23,957 nt of DNA from Candidatus Omnitrophota bacterium (GCA_023228195.1 JALOBR010000012.1:1-23957), one strand, 5' to 3'. Counted from the stretch's first letter, positions 5,824 to 13,775 are shown. Notes: generated by a model not told the origin, from the sequence alone. A program made the numbers and translations.

Positions 5824-7980
5824 GTGGTAAAAATACCCCGGTTTACTTTTGAAAAATTCCCTCAGGCAGACCCGACGCTGACAACTTCGATGAAGTCGGT
5901 CGGCGAAGTTATGGCTATAGGCAGGACGTTTAAAGAAGCATTGCTTAAAGGGCTGCGCGCGCTTGAAATAGGTAAAACCGGGCTCAATTCCCTTATTAAA
6001 AGTAAAGCAGGGCTAAATTGCGATAGCGCAGTGAAAGAAAAAGTAAAACAATATTTAGCCGTGCCTACCGATAAAAGAATTTTTTATATCGCAGACGCAT
6101 TTCGCCTCGGATTTAGCATTGAAGAAATCAACGAACTAAGTCACATAGATAAATGGTTTTTGAGCAACATAAAAGAAATAATTGACCTTGAAAGGGCAAT
6201 GCAAAATAAAAAACTTACTAAAACAATTCTTTTAAAGGCCAAAGAGTTTGGTTTTTCTGATAAATATCTGGCGCAGATGTTTGTGGTAGATGAAGAAAAA
6301 ATAAGAAAGATGAGGCAGCTTGATAACGTAGAGCCTGTATATAAACTGGTGGATACTTGCGCTGCCGAGTTTGAGGCATACACCCCTTATTATTATTCAA
6401 CATACGAAAAAGAATGCGAAGTGCGGCCGTCGAATAAAAAGAAAGTTATGATTTTAGGCGGCGGCCCAAACCGCATCGGCCAGGGTATTGAATTTGACTA
6501 TTGCTGTGTGCACGCGGCCTTTTCTTTAAGGGAAGAAGGCATTGAGGTTGTGATGGTCAACTGTAACCCCGAAACAGTTTCAACCGACTACGATACTTCA
6601 GATAAACTTTACTTTGAACCTATTACCCTTGAAGATGTGTTAAGCATTAACAAAAAAGAAAAGCCATATGGTGTAATTTTGCAATTCGGCGGCCAAACCC
6701 CGCTCAATCTCGCTCTTGGGCTTGAGAAGGAAGGTTTGAATGTTTTAGGCACAAAAGCAAAATATATAGATATCGCTGAAGACAGGGATAAGTTCAGAAC
6801 AATGCTTAATAAATGCGGGCTCAGGCAGGCAGAAAGCGGAATTGCGCACAATTTGGACCAGGCAAAAGAAATCGTAAAACGCCTGGGTTACCCGGTGATG
6901 GTAAGGCCTTCCTATGTGTTAGGTGGGCGCGCAATGGAAATAATATATGACTCGCAAACCCTTGAAAGTTTTTTGAAGGAGGCGCTTCTTTGTTCGATGA
7001 ATCAGACTATACTTATTGATAAATTTCTCGATGACGCTATAGAAGTTGACGCAGATATCATAGGCGACGGAGAAACTTTTGTTATCGGGGGAATTTTAGA
7101 GCACATTGAAGAAGCGGGCATTCATTCGGGCGATAGCGCGATGTGTTTACCCGCGTTTAGCCTTTCGGAAAAAATTATAGAAAAAATAAGAGAAGCGAGT
7201 TGTGTCCTTGCAAAAGAGCTACATCTAGTCGGGCTTATGAATATCCAGTTTGCAGTGAAGGATTCGCAGATTTATATATTAGAAGTAAATCCCAGGGCTT
7301 CGAGAACAATACCGTTTATCTCAAAAGCTATAGGCGTCCCTTTAGCAAAACTTGCCGCCAAGATAATGATGGGCAGGAAATTAAAAGATTTAGGTTTTAC
7401 CGAAGAAATAATCCCGCCGTATAAGTGCGTGAAAGAATCAGTATTCCCCTTTAACCGCTTTTTAGGAGTAGACACCATGCTGGGGCCTGAAATGCGTTCA
7501 ACCGGGGAGGTTATGGGTATAGACAAGGATTTTGGAAGCGCCTACCTGAAGAGTCAGATGGCCGCTTCGCAGTTTTTACCTAAGGAAGGCAATGTTTTTA
7601 TTTCCGTGAAAGATAAAGACAAAACAAAAATTGTTTCAATAGCAAAACAGCTAAAAGGTGCCGGGTTTAATATTTTAGCTACAGAAGGTACGGGGCGCGC
7701 CTTGCAGGCAAAAGGAGTAGACGCGAAAATATTACCCCGGCTTTCCGAGGGACGGCCGAATGTTTTGGATTATATAAAAAATAAAGATATGCATTTAATT
7801 ATTAATACTCCGGCAGGAAGAATCCCCAAGCAGGATGAAGTCGTTATAAGAAGCACCGCCGCTCTTTATGGTGTCGCTGTTATTACGACGATAGCCGGCG
7901 CGCTTGCTTCAGCCAAGGCTATAGATGTTTTGCAAAAAGATACGCTTTTGGTAAAAAGTATTCAGGATTATCATAAATGA
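5824..7980 (+). CDS. CarB copy 1, C-terminal fragment after the internal TAG
   Basis: If translated separately it would need the GTG at 5824, which is an ordinary Val codon of the family and has no Shine-Dalgarno sequence. The 718 codons contain the oligomerisation domain, the second ATP-grasp (GGGPNRIGQGIEFDY, NCNPETVSTDYDTSD, QFGGQTPLNLA, RPSYVLGGRAMEI, EVNPRASRT) and the MGS-like domain with IINTPAGR. Conservation is as good as before the stop, which argues that the break is recent or functionally bridged. The terminal residues Y-H-K and TGA coincide with the start of a 99-bp repeat; the paralogue continues three residues further (Y-H-K-M-I-K). Confidence 0.65.
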   Translation: MVKIPRFTFEKFPQADPTLTTSMKSVGEVMAIGRTFKEALLKGLRALEIGKTGLNSLIKSKAGLNCDSAVKEKVKQYLAVPTDKRIFYIADAFRLGFSIEEINELSHIDKWFLSNIKEIIDLERAMQNKKLTKTILLKAKEFGFSDKYLAQMFVVDEEKIRKMRQLDNVEPVYKLVDTCAAEFEAYTPYYYSTYEKECEVRPSNKKKVMILGGGPNRIGQGIEFDYCCVHAAFSLREEGIEVVMVNCNPETVSTDYDTSDKLYFEPITLEDVLSINKKEKPYGVILQFGGQTPLNLALGLEKEGLNVLGTKAKYIDIAEDRDKFRTMLNKCGLRQAESGIAHNLDQAKEIVKRLGYPVMVRPSYVLGGRAMEIIYDSQTLESFLKEALLCSMNQTILIDKFLDDAIEVDADIIGDGETFVIGGILEHIEEAGIHSGDSAMCLPAFSLSEKIIEKIREASCVLAKELHLVGLMNIQFAVKDSQIYILEVNPRASRTIPFISKAIGVPLAKLAAKIMMGRKLKDLGFTEEIIPPYKCVKESVFPFNRFLGVDTMLGPEMRSTGEVMGIDKDFGSAYLKSQMAASQFLPKEGNVFISVKDKDKTKIVSIAKQLKGAGFNILATEGTGRALQAKGVDAKILPRLSEGRPNVLDYIKNKDMHLIINTPAGRIPKQDEVVIRSTAALYGVAVITTIAGALASAKAIDVLQKDTLLVKSIQDYHK
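6434..6497 (+). other. Tract nearly identical to carB copy 2 (9794-9857)
   Basis: Bases 6434-6485 are identical to 9794-9845 (52 bp). After one mismatch, 11 more identical bases follow. The tract encodes the loop K-K-K-V-M-I-L-G-G-G-P-N-R-I-G-Q-G. Every synonymous position within the 52 bp agrees, whereas neighbouring conserved motifs differ at synonymous sites. A short gene-conversion tract is one explanation. Confidence 0.7.
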
Positions 7981-8072
7981 TAATATTAAGGTTCGTGGCG
8001 CCCCACGCCTTGATGTTTTCTATGTAGGAAATGGGACAGGGCGCCCTGGTGGGCCGGGGAGACGTCGCCCGC
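7974..8072 (+). repeat. 99-bp repeat element, copy 1
   Basis: 97 of 99 bases are identical to 17993-18091. Both start TAAATGATAATATTAAGG. Inside are GTGGCGCCCCAC (short hairpin), the perfect palindrome CAGGGCGCCCTG, and GTGGGC pairing with GCCCGC around a 12-base loop that holds both mismatches. Its first bases form the stop of carB copy 1. It ends 76 bases before the start of carB copy 2. It is not recognisable as a known riboswitch or IS end. It could be a structured leader RNA or a small mobile repeat. Confidence 0.85.
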
Positions 8073-8136
8073 TGGTTACGCGCGCGGGCCCAGATTATAG
8101 GCAGATGTGGTAACATAGTAGTTATCACTTAATTAC

Positions 8137-8143
8137 AAGGGGG
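8137..8143 (+). promoter_or_regulatory. Ribosome binding site of carB copy 2
   Basis: AAGGGGG lies five bases before ATG 8149. A competing ATG at 8145 in another frame is ignored because M-P-S-R-K-D from 8149 matches the CarB N-terminus. Confidence 0.7.
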
Positions 8144-8148
8144 TATGG

Positions 8149-11100
8149 ATGCCGAGTAGAAAAGATATACGTAAAGTTATTATTATAGGTTCCGGCCCAA
8201 TAATAATAGGCCAGGCCTGCGAGTTTGATTATTCCGGGACGCAAGCCTGTAAGGCGCTTCGTGAAGAAGGCTATGAGGTGGTGCTGGTTAACTCAAACCC
8301 GGCAACAATTATGACTGACCCGGGCATGGCAGATAAAACCTACATTGAGCCGCTTACCGTAGAAAGTTTAGAAAAAATTATAGAACGTGAAAAGCCGGAC
8401 GCGCTGCTTCCTAACCTAGGCGGGCAAACCGGACTTAACCTTGCATCCAGCCTTCATAAGGCCGGCATCTTAAAAAAGCATGGCGTTGAAATTATCGGAG
8501 TAAAAGCCGATGCTATCGAACGCGGCGAAGACCGGCTTGCTTTTAAGGAGACAATGAATAAACTCGGCATAGGTCTGCCAAAATCAGAAATTTGCCATTC
8601 AATAGAAGAAGCAGAAAAAATAGCAGAAGGCCTGGGTTATCCGGTAATAGTCCGTCCGGCATATACTTTAGGCGGAACCGGAGGCGGAATTGCTTACAAC
8701 GTGGAAGAGCTGCGCACAATTACAACCAGGGGAATAAGCGCAAGCCTTATCCATCAGGTATTGATAGAGGAGTCGGTGGTCGGATGGGAAGAGCTTGAAC
8801 TTGAAGTGGTGAGAGACCATAAGAATAACAAGATTACCGTTTGTTTTATTGAAAATATCGACCCTATGGGCGTGCATACCGGAGATAGTTTTTGCGCCGC
8901 GCCAATGCTTACCGTCTCCGAGAAATTACAGAAAAAAATGCAGGAGCTTTCTTATAAAATAGTTGATGCTATAGGAGTTGTCGGCGGCACAAACATACAG
9001 TTTGCGCATAACCCGATAGATGACAGGCTGGTTGCGATTGAAATTAATCCGAGAACTTCGCGTTCGAGCGCGCTCGCCTCAAAGGCAACCGGATTTCCTA
9101 TCGCGCGCATTTCTACAAAGCTTGCCGCAGGTCTTACTATGGACGAAATACCCTATTGGCGTAAAGGCACGCTTGAAAAGTATGAACCAAGCGGAAATTA
9201 CATAGTTATAAAATTCGCGCGCTGGGCATTTGAGAAATTCCCTCAGGCAAAAGATATTTTAGGCACGCAAATGAAGGCTGTCGGAGAAGTAATGAGCATA
9301 GGGAAAAACTTTAAAGAAGCAATGCAAAAAGCCATACGCTCTTTGGAAGTAAGCAGGTATGGTTTAGGAGTTAAGAAATTTAAAACAATAGATTTAGCGG
9401 TATTGAAAGAACGTATGCGGCAGCCTTCCAGCGAGCGCATTTTTCTTATGTATGAAGCGTTGCGAAGAGACGTTTCCGTTGAAGAGCTTCATCGAGTGAC
9501 GCATATCGGCCGCTGGTTCATAAACGAGATGAAAGATTTGGTTGATTTCGAAGAGGAATTACTTAAATCTAAATGGAGTGAATTACCGGATAAAAAAATA
9601 ATTAAAGCAAAAGAGTGGGGATTTTCAGACAGATATTTGGGCGAGCTTTTCGGCGTAAAAGAAAAAACAGTGCGCGACAAGAGAATGGCTTTAGGCAAGC
9701 AGGGTAAATTCAATGCGGTTCCCGTAAGCGGGGTAAACAACGCGGCTTATTATTACTCTACTTATAATGCCGAAGACGAAGTGCCGGTTTCAGATAAAAA
9801 GAAAGTTATGATTTTAGGCGGCGGCCCAAACCGCATCGGCCAGGGCATTGAATTTGATTATACTTGCGTTCATGCTGCTTTTGCACTGCGCGATGAAGGT
9901 TACGAATCAATAATGGTCAACTGTAATCCCGAGACGGTTTCAACAGATTATGATACCTCTAATAAGCTTTACTTTGAACCTTTGACCGTTGAGGATGTTC
10001 TTACAATTTACGAAAAAGAAAAGCCCGAAGGTGTAATCGTTCAGTTCGGCGGGCAAACCCCTTTAAATATCGCGCAACAGTTAAAAGACAGCGGAGTTAA
10101 AATTTTGGGAACTTCCCCTGAAAGCATACGCCTTGCCGAAGATAGAGAGTATTTTAGAGAAAGAATCAAAAAACTGGATATCCCTCAGCCGGACGGAGAT
10201 GCTGCCCGTTCGCTTGACGAGGCGATTAAGATTGCAAACCGCATCGGATATCCTTTAATGGTGCGCCCATCTTTTGTTCTAGGGGGTCGCGGAATGGAGA
10301 TTGTTTACGATGAGGCAATGCTTAGGAAATACGCAGAAGAGGCAATTGAGATTACGCCGGAATTCCCTATGCTTATTGACCGTTTCCTGGAACAGGCAAT
10401 TGAAACAGAGGTGGATGCGCTTTGCGATGGCGAAAATACTTTTGTTGCCGCAATAATGGAACACATAGAGCTTGCCGGAGTGCACTCCGGAGATTCTGCC
10501 TGCGCGATTCCTCCGCGCACAATCCCGGAAAAGCACTTAAAGACAATTGAAGATTATACGGCTAAAATTGCTAAAGACCTTAAAGTCGTAGGACTGATGA
10601 ATATCCAATACGCAATAGCTAACGACAAGGTTTATATTTTAGAAGCAAACCCGCGGGCGTCCCGCACTGTGCCGGTAGTTTCTAAGGTAACCGGCATGCC
10701 TATCGCGCGCATTGCAACCCTTCTTATGCTTGGCAAAAAAATAAAAGATTTTCCGCAGTTACGAAAAATAAAACTTCCTTACACCGGAGTTAAAGAAGCA
10801 GTATTTCCTTTTAATATGTTTCCGGAAGTTGACCCTGTCTTGGGGCCTGAAATGCGCGCAACCGGAGAAGTTATGGGGATAGGGGACAGCTTTGGCCTTG
10901 CTTTTTGTAAATCACAGGAAGCAACCGGCCTACAGCTTCCTGAGAGAGGTAATGTGCTGATTACAGTTGCGGACAGAGACAAAAAGCACATTGTTCCCGT
11001 AGCAAAAAAGCTTAAAAAGTTAGGGTTTAATATTTATGCTACTAAAAAAACAAGCGCTGCATTAAAAGAAAGTGGCGTAGAAAACATTGAAATAAGCAAA

Positions 11101-11349
11101 ATTGACGAAGGCCGGCCGGACATTTCCGATTTTATTAAGAATAAAGAGCTGCAGCTTATCATCAATACTCCAATTGGGCCAAGCGGAAAACAGGATGACG
11201 CTTATATCCGCAGAATGGCAATTCAGTATAAAATTCCTTATATTACTACTGTTGCGTCAGCGGAGGCAAGTGTAGAAGGTATTGAGGCGATGCAGAAACA
11301 GAAAGATTCACCTAAGTCTTTACAGGAATATCATAAGATGATCAAATAG
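8149..11349 (+). CDS. carB: Carbamoyl-phosphate synthase large subunit, intact divergent copy 2
   Basis: Makes carbamoyl phosphate from bicarbonate, two ATP and CarA-derived ammonia. It has 1066 residues with both ATP-grasp halves: N-half GSGPIIIGQACEFDYSG, VRPAYTLGGTGGG, EINPRTSRSSALAS; C-half GGGPNRIGQGIEFDYT, RPSFVLGGRGMEI, EANPRASRT. The MGS-like domain ends in SLQEYHKMIK. It differs from copy 1 mainly around residues 345-370, where the canonical TPASFEPSIDY is replaced by a different segment (YWRKGTLEKYEPSGNY). It also lacks the canonical TLTDKEYQ-type segment. The two copies are therefore old paralogues, not a fresh tandem duplication. With copy 1 interrupted, this is the candidate working large subunit for carA. 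Confidence 0.93.
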   Translation: MPSRKDIRKVIIIGSGPIIIGQACEFDYSGTQACKALREEGYEVVLVNSNPATIMTDPGMADKTYIEPLTVESLEKIIEREKPDALLPNLGGQTGLNLASSLHKAGILKKHGVEIIGVKADAIERGEDRLAFKETMNKLGIGLPKSEICHSIEEAEKIAEGLGYPVIVRPAYTLGGTGGGIAYNVEELRTITTRGISASLIHQVLIEESVVGWEELELEVVRDHKNNKITVCFIENIDPMGVHTGDSFCAAPMLTVSEKLQKKMQELSYKIVDAIGVVGGTNIQFAHNPIDDRLVAIEINPRTSRSSALASKATGFPIARISTKLAAGLTMDEIPYWRKGTLEKYEPSGNYIVIKFARWAFEKFPQAKDILGTQMKAVGEVMSIGKNFKEAMQKAIRSLEVSRYGLGVKKFKTIDLAVLKERMRQPSSERIFLMYEALRRDVSVEELHRVTHIGRWFINEMKDLVDFEEELLKSKWSELPDKKIIKAKEWGFSDRYLGELFGVKEKTVRDKRMALGKQGKFNAVPVSGVNNAAYYYSTYNAEDEVPVSDKKKVMILGGGPNRIGQGIEFDYTCVHAAFALRDEGYESIMVNCNPETVSTDYDTSNKLYFEPLTVEDVLTIYEKEKPEGVIVQFGGQTPLNIAQQLKDSGVKILGTSPESIRLAEDREYFRERIKKLDIPQPDGDAARSLDEAIKIANRIGYPLMVRPSFVLGGRGMEIVYDEAMLRKYAEEAIEITPEFPMLIDRFLEQAIETEVDALCDGENTFVAAIMEHIELAGVHSGDSACAIPPRTIPEKHLKTIEDYTAKIAKDLKVVGLMNIQYAIANDKVYILEANPRASRTVPVVSKVTGMPIARIATLLMLGKKIKDFPQLRKIKLPYTGVKEAVFPFNMFPEVDPVLGPEMRATGEVMGIGDSFGLAFCKSQEATGLQLPERGNVLITVADRDKKHIVPVAKKLKKLGFNIYATKKTSAALKESGVENIEISKIDEGRPDISDFIKNKELQLIINTPIGPSGKQDDAYIRRMAIQYKIPYITTVASAEASVEGIEAMQKQKDSPKSLQEYHKMIK

Positions 11350-11427
11350 TGCGGATGCTTACAGATTGAAAATCGCAGATGATTTATCTGGTATCATCTG
11401 CTTTCAAATCTTTGGTTGTCTGTGTAA
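11350..11427 (+). repeat. CAGATGATC-type inverted repeat, locus 4
   Basis: GCAGATGAT (11375-11383) pairs with ATCATCTGC (11393-11401), enclosing ATCTGGT. TTGAAA (11366-11371) pairs with TTTCAA (11402-11407) further out. The right end is TCTGTGTAA, immediately before the ribosome binding site of the next gene. Confidence 0.7.
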
Positions 11428-11441
11428 TGGAGGGAAGCGGC

Positions 11442-11954
11442 ATGCTAAATAAAGAAGAGATAAAAAAAATAATCGACGAGAAAAAATTAATCGATGGCTG
11501 CATTGATTTAGAGACCCAGCTTACCCCGAACGGTTTTGATTTGACTGTGGGGAAAATTTACGAATTTGATGCTATCGGCGCGGTAGATTTTTCTAACAAA
11601 GAAAGAGTGGTGCCTGAAGGAAAAGAGCTTATTCCTGAAAAGCAAAAATCAGCGGATAAGTTCGGCTGGTGGATTTTAAAAACAGGCGCTTATAAGGTAA
11701 GGACAAACGAAACAGTTAATCTTCCGAATGATTTAGTGGCGCAAGCCTTTACCCGCACAACATTGCTGCGTATGGGCGCATTCACCCAGCACGGTGTATG
11801 GGATGCCGGTTTCCATGGCAAAGGTGAATTCGTTTTAATCGTCGGTAACCCTCACGGAATAAAAATAAAACAAAATGCCCGTATCGCCCAGCTTGTGTTT
11901 TTACCGACCAGAGAAACAGAAGGATATAAAGGAATTTATAAAAATTTAAAATAA
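11442..11954 (+). CDS. dUTPase / dCTP-deaminase superfamily protein, probably dUTP diphosphatase
   Basis: Likely removes dUTP and supplies dUMP, keeping uracil out of DNA. The start chosen is ATG 11442, 7 bases after GGAGGG (11429-11434). This gives 170 residues beginning MLNKEEIKKII; the longer frame from 11379 would be coded by the repeat. Motifs are T-P-N-G-F-D (about 28-33), F-T-R-T-T-L-L-R-M-G (about 103-112), G-V-W-D-A-G-F-H-G (118-126) and N-A-R-I-A-Q-L-V-F (near 150). dCTP deaminases normally carry a catalytic Glu in L-E-x-x-N on the strand after the Asp motif. Here the strand reads F-V-L-I-V-G-N, so deamination is doubtful and the archaeal-type dUTPase reading is preferred. The link to pyrimidine synthesis fits. 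Confidence 0.78.
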   Translation: MLNKEEIKKIIDEKKLIDGCIDLETQLTPNGFDLTVGKIYEFDAIGAVDFSNKERVVPEGKELIPEKQKSADKFGWWILKTGAYKVRTNETVNLPNDLVAQAFTRTTLLRMGAFTQHGVWDAGFHGKGEFVLIVGNPHGIKIKQNARIAQLVFLPTRETEGYKGIYKNLK

Positions 11955-11999
11955 TTCTTTAGCCGGGTTGATTTCGTTTGAACATAAAAAAGGCTTTAA

Positions 12000-12416
12000 A
12001 TGAAAGAAAGCGGCTCAAAGTTACTTTTGTTGAGTATTGTGTTTGAAATTCCCGTGCTTTTTTGGATACTTTTGCTTTGTCACGAGTATTCATTATATAA
12101 AATTTGTCCCGGTAAATGGCCAATTAGCCATTCCTTAATAAACCCAGTGGCCCCTTTTATCCTTTGCCAATTTGTAACCGGTATCGGTTTAGTTTTTTTA
12201 AAACGTTGGGCATATAAAATGGTGTTTATCTTCGCCTTTTGCTATGTCTTGGTCGGCTTGGCAGGTATTATAGCGACGTTTCTGGTAGAAAATGCACGAA
12301 ATGTTTCTCTCTTAATCATTTCAACGTTTTTAACCCTAATAGGATTATCGTATTGTTTATTAAATTTAAAATTGAAATCTCGGTTTATTCAAGAAAGGAT
12401 TCATAAATCCGAATAA
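12000..12416 (+). CDS. Small integral membrane protein, unknown function
   Basis: 138 residues with four predicted membrane segments: about 8-28, 49-67, 73-96 and 101-122, ending in a basic tail KLKSRFIQERIHKSE. No catalytic motif or named family is recognised. It sits 45 bases after the dUTPase gene and 8 bases before yjbQ, so it may be co-transcribed with yjbQ and mutM. The start is ATG 12000 with a weak AAAAGG upstream. Function is not assigned. Confidence 0.6.
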   Translation: MKESGSKLLLLSIVFEIPVLFWILLLCHEYSLYKICPGKWPISHSLINPVAPFILCQFVTGIGLVFLKRWAYKMVFIFAFCYVLVGLAGIIATFLVENARNVSLLIISTFLTLIGLSYCLLNLKLKSRFIQERIHKSE

Positions 12417-12424
12417 AAAATAAA

Positions 12425-12823
12425 ATGGATTCAATAGCTATCAATACAAAAAAAAGAAATGAATTTATTGATATTACTTCTCAAGTAGAAAAAATTGTCA
12501 AAGATTCAAAAATAAAAGACGGACTCTGTGTTGTTTTTTGCCCGCATACAACAGCGGCTTTAACTATTAACGAAAATGCCGACCCCTCAGTTAAAAAAGA
12601 TATCATTAGCCACCTTGAAGAATTAGTTCCTGTCGGTAAAGGTTTTTCTCATTCAGAGGGCAACTCCGATGCTCACATTAAGGCTTCTCTTTTGGGCAGC
12701 TCTTTAAATGTTATAATCGAAGAGGGGAATTTAGCTCTCGGCCCCTGGCAAGGGATTTATTTTTGTGAATTCGACGGCCCGCGAAATAGAAATATTTATG
12801 TTAAATTAATTGGAGAAAAATAA
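12425..12823 (+). CDS. YjbQ family protein (UPF0047)
   Basis: 132 residues, full length for the family. Family signatures are clear: C-P-H-T-T-A-A-L-T-I-N-E-N-A-D-P (about 39-54), S-E-G-N-S-D-A-H-I-K-A (about 78-88) and G-P-W-Q-G-I-Y-F-C-E-F-D-G-P-R (about 101-115). The conserved His, Asp and Glu form a putative metal site. Members have been reported to have weak thiamine-phosphate-synthase-like activity, but the physiological role is unsettled. The stop codon overlaps the mutM start by one base (TAATG), showing translational coupling. Confidence 0.9.
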   Translation: MDSIAINTKKRNEFIDITSQVEKIVKDSKIKDGLCVVFCPHTTAALTINENADPSVKKDIISHLEELVPVGKGFSHSEGNSDAHIKASLLGSSLNVIIEEGNLALGPWQGIYFCEFDGPRNRNIYVKLIGEK

Positions 12824-13626
12824 TGCCAGAACTGCCGGAAGTTGAGACAATAAAACGAGAGCTGGACAAAGCGATTTTGGGGAAAAAAATCACAAAAGTT
12901 TCTGTTGTTAATCCGAAAGTGATTAAAGAGCCTTCTCCTAAAGAATTCCAAAGGCAGATTTCCGGATCAACCATCAAGAATATTTCGCGTAAAGCAAAAC
13001 TGCTTATTTTTGAATTATCAAACGGCAAGTTTTTAGCAATTCATCTTAAAATGTCCGGCCAATTAATCTATCCGGGCAAAAACTCTAAATTAACCAGGGT
13101 TATCTTTAATCTTTCCAACGGCAAAACCTTAGATTTTAATGACGGCCGCCTGTTTGCGGAATTACGGTTAGTTGATGATTGGCAGAAATTAAAATTTATT
13201 CAGAGTTTAGGCCCGGAACCTTTCGGCCTATCTTTAGAGAAATTCAAAGAAATGCTTAAAGGCAAAAAAACGAAAATAAAACCGCTTTTATTAGATCAAA
13301 CATTTGTTTCCGGAATAGGAAATATCTATGCTAACGAAGCGCTGTTTCGCGCAAAAATCAATCCGGCGCGGCCGGCAAACAGTTTATCCGAAAAAGAAGA
13401 AGAATTGCTTTTTGTAGAAATAAAAGAAACGCTCAAAGAAGCAATTACCCATAAGGGCTCTTCCGTAGATCAATATGTTCAGCTTTCCGGCGAAGATGGC
13501 GGGTACGCCAAATACCATAAAGTATACGATCGGGAAAAAGAGCCTTGCCTAAAATGTAAAACTCCAATCCAAAGAATCGTTTTGGGCGGCCGCGGCACAT
13601 ATCTTTGCCCGCATTGCCAAGCGTAA
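12823..13626 (+). CDS. mutM: Formamidopyrimidine-DNA glycosylase / AP lyase
   Basis: Excises 8-oxoguanine and ring-opened purines and cleaves the abasic site. The 267-residue protein has the catalytic N-terminus M-P-E-L-P-E-V-E-T (Pro2 after Met removal, Glu3), the R-K-A-K-L beta-hairpin lysine region (56-60), and H-L-K-M-S-G-Q (74-80) with the void-filling Met. The helix-two-turn-helix segment is V-S-G-I-G-N-I-Y-A-N-E-A. The C-terminal zinc finger is C-x2-C-x16-C-x2-C. All diagnostic residues are present. It is coupled to yjbQ upstream. Together with EndoQ and the dUTPase it makes a base-damage repair group around the pyrimidine genes. Confidence 0.96.
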   Translation: MPELPEVETIKRELDKAILGKKITKVSVVNPKVIKEPSPKEFQRQISGSTIKNISRKAKLLIFELSNGKFLAIHLKMSGQLIYPGKNSKLTRVIFNLSNGKTLDFNDGRLFAELRLVDDWQKLKFIQSLGPEPFGLSLEKFKEMLKGKKTKIKPLLLDQTFVSGIGNIYANEALFRAKINPARPANSLSEKEEELLFVEIKETLKEAITHKGSSVDQYVQLSGEDGGYAKYHKVYDREKEPCLKCKTPIQRIVLGGRGTYLCPHCQA

Positions 13627-13770
13627 AACACAGATGATCACAGATAGAAAACAGATGAACACAGATGATTTTTACTGTAATTGATATACAATTGTATTAA
13701 TTTGTGTTTCTTGTCTGCGATTATCCGCAAAACGTCCATTGACACGCAATCTGCGATCATCTGCGTAAAA
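13627..13770 (+). repeat. CAGATGATC-type inverted repeat, locus 5 (longest, with spacer)
   Basis: CAGATGATC-A-CAGAT (13631-13645) is matched by ATCTG-C-GATCATCTG (13749-13763), again with the A-C mismatch, but the arms are separated by about 100 bases. The spacer carries further CAGATGA/ACACAGATGA units, the complement-like TTTGTGTTT and TCTGCGATTATCCGC, and a perfect palindrome ATACAATTGTAT (13686-13697). It ends just before the pabBC start. No coding sequence is seen here. Confidence 0.75.
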
Positions 13771-13775
13771 CAAAA

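Larger units (their letters stand above)
4762..7980 (+). pseudogene. carB: carB copy 1: full-length carbamoyl-phosphate synthase large subunit interrupted by one TAG
   Basis: Read through the TAG at 5803-5805, the frame gives 1072 codons, the normal CarB length. Domains in order are: carboxyphosphate ATP-grasp, oligomerisation, carbamoyl-phosphate ATP-grasp, and the MGS-like allosteric domain (last ~130 residues). The TAG stands where canonical CarB has Glu in the motif TPASFEPSIDY; a single G-to-T change of GAG explains it. No frameshift or second stop is present. The start is GTG 4762 with AGGGAG at 4747-4752; an ATG 30 bases upstream lies inside the repeat. One oddity is Ser for the conserved Gly in GPIII(S/G)QACEF. 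Possible readings: a recent nonsense mutation tolerated because copy 2 is intact, readthrough, or a sequencing error. Confidence 0.75.

Noticed and set aside
7919..8128. Minus-strand reading frame across the 99-bp element, with a matching peptide on the other copy
   Set aside because: In the second copy the same frame is broken by a stop, the left part overlaps carB coding sequence, and there is no ribosome binding site. The shared peptide only reflects the DNA repeat.
11379..11441. Longer N-terminus for the dUTPase-like protein
   Set aside because: The extra codons are repeat locus 4; GGAGGG supports ATG 11442.
652..13770. CRISPR array suggested by recurring CAGATGATC units
   Set aside because: Units are inverted pairs in separate intergenic gaps, with no regular repeat-spacer alternation and no cas genes.
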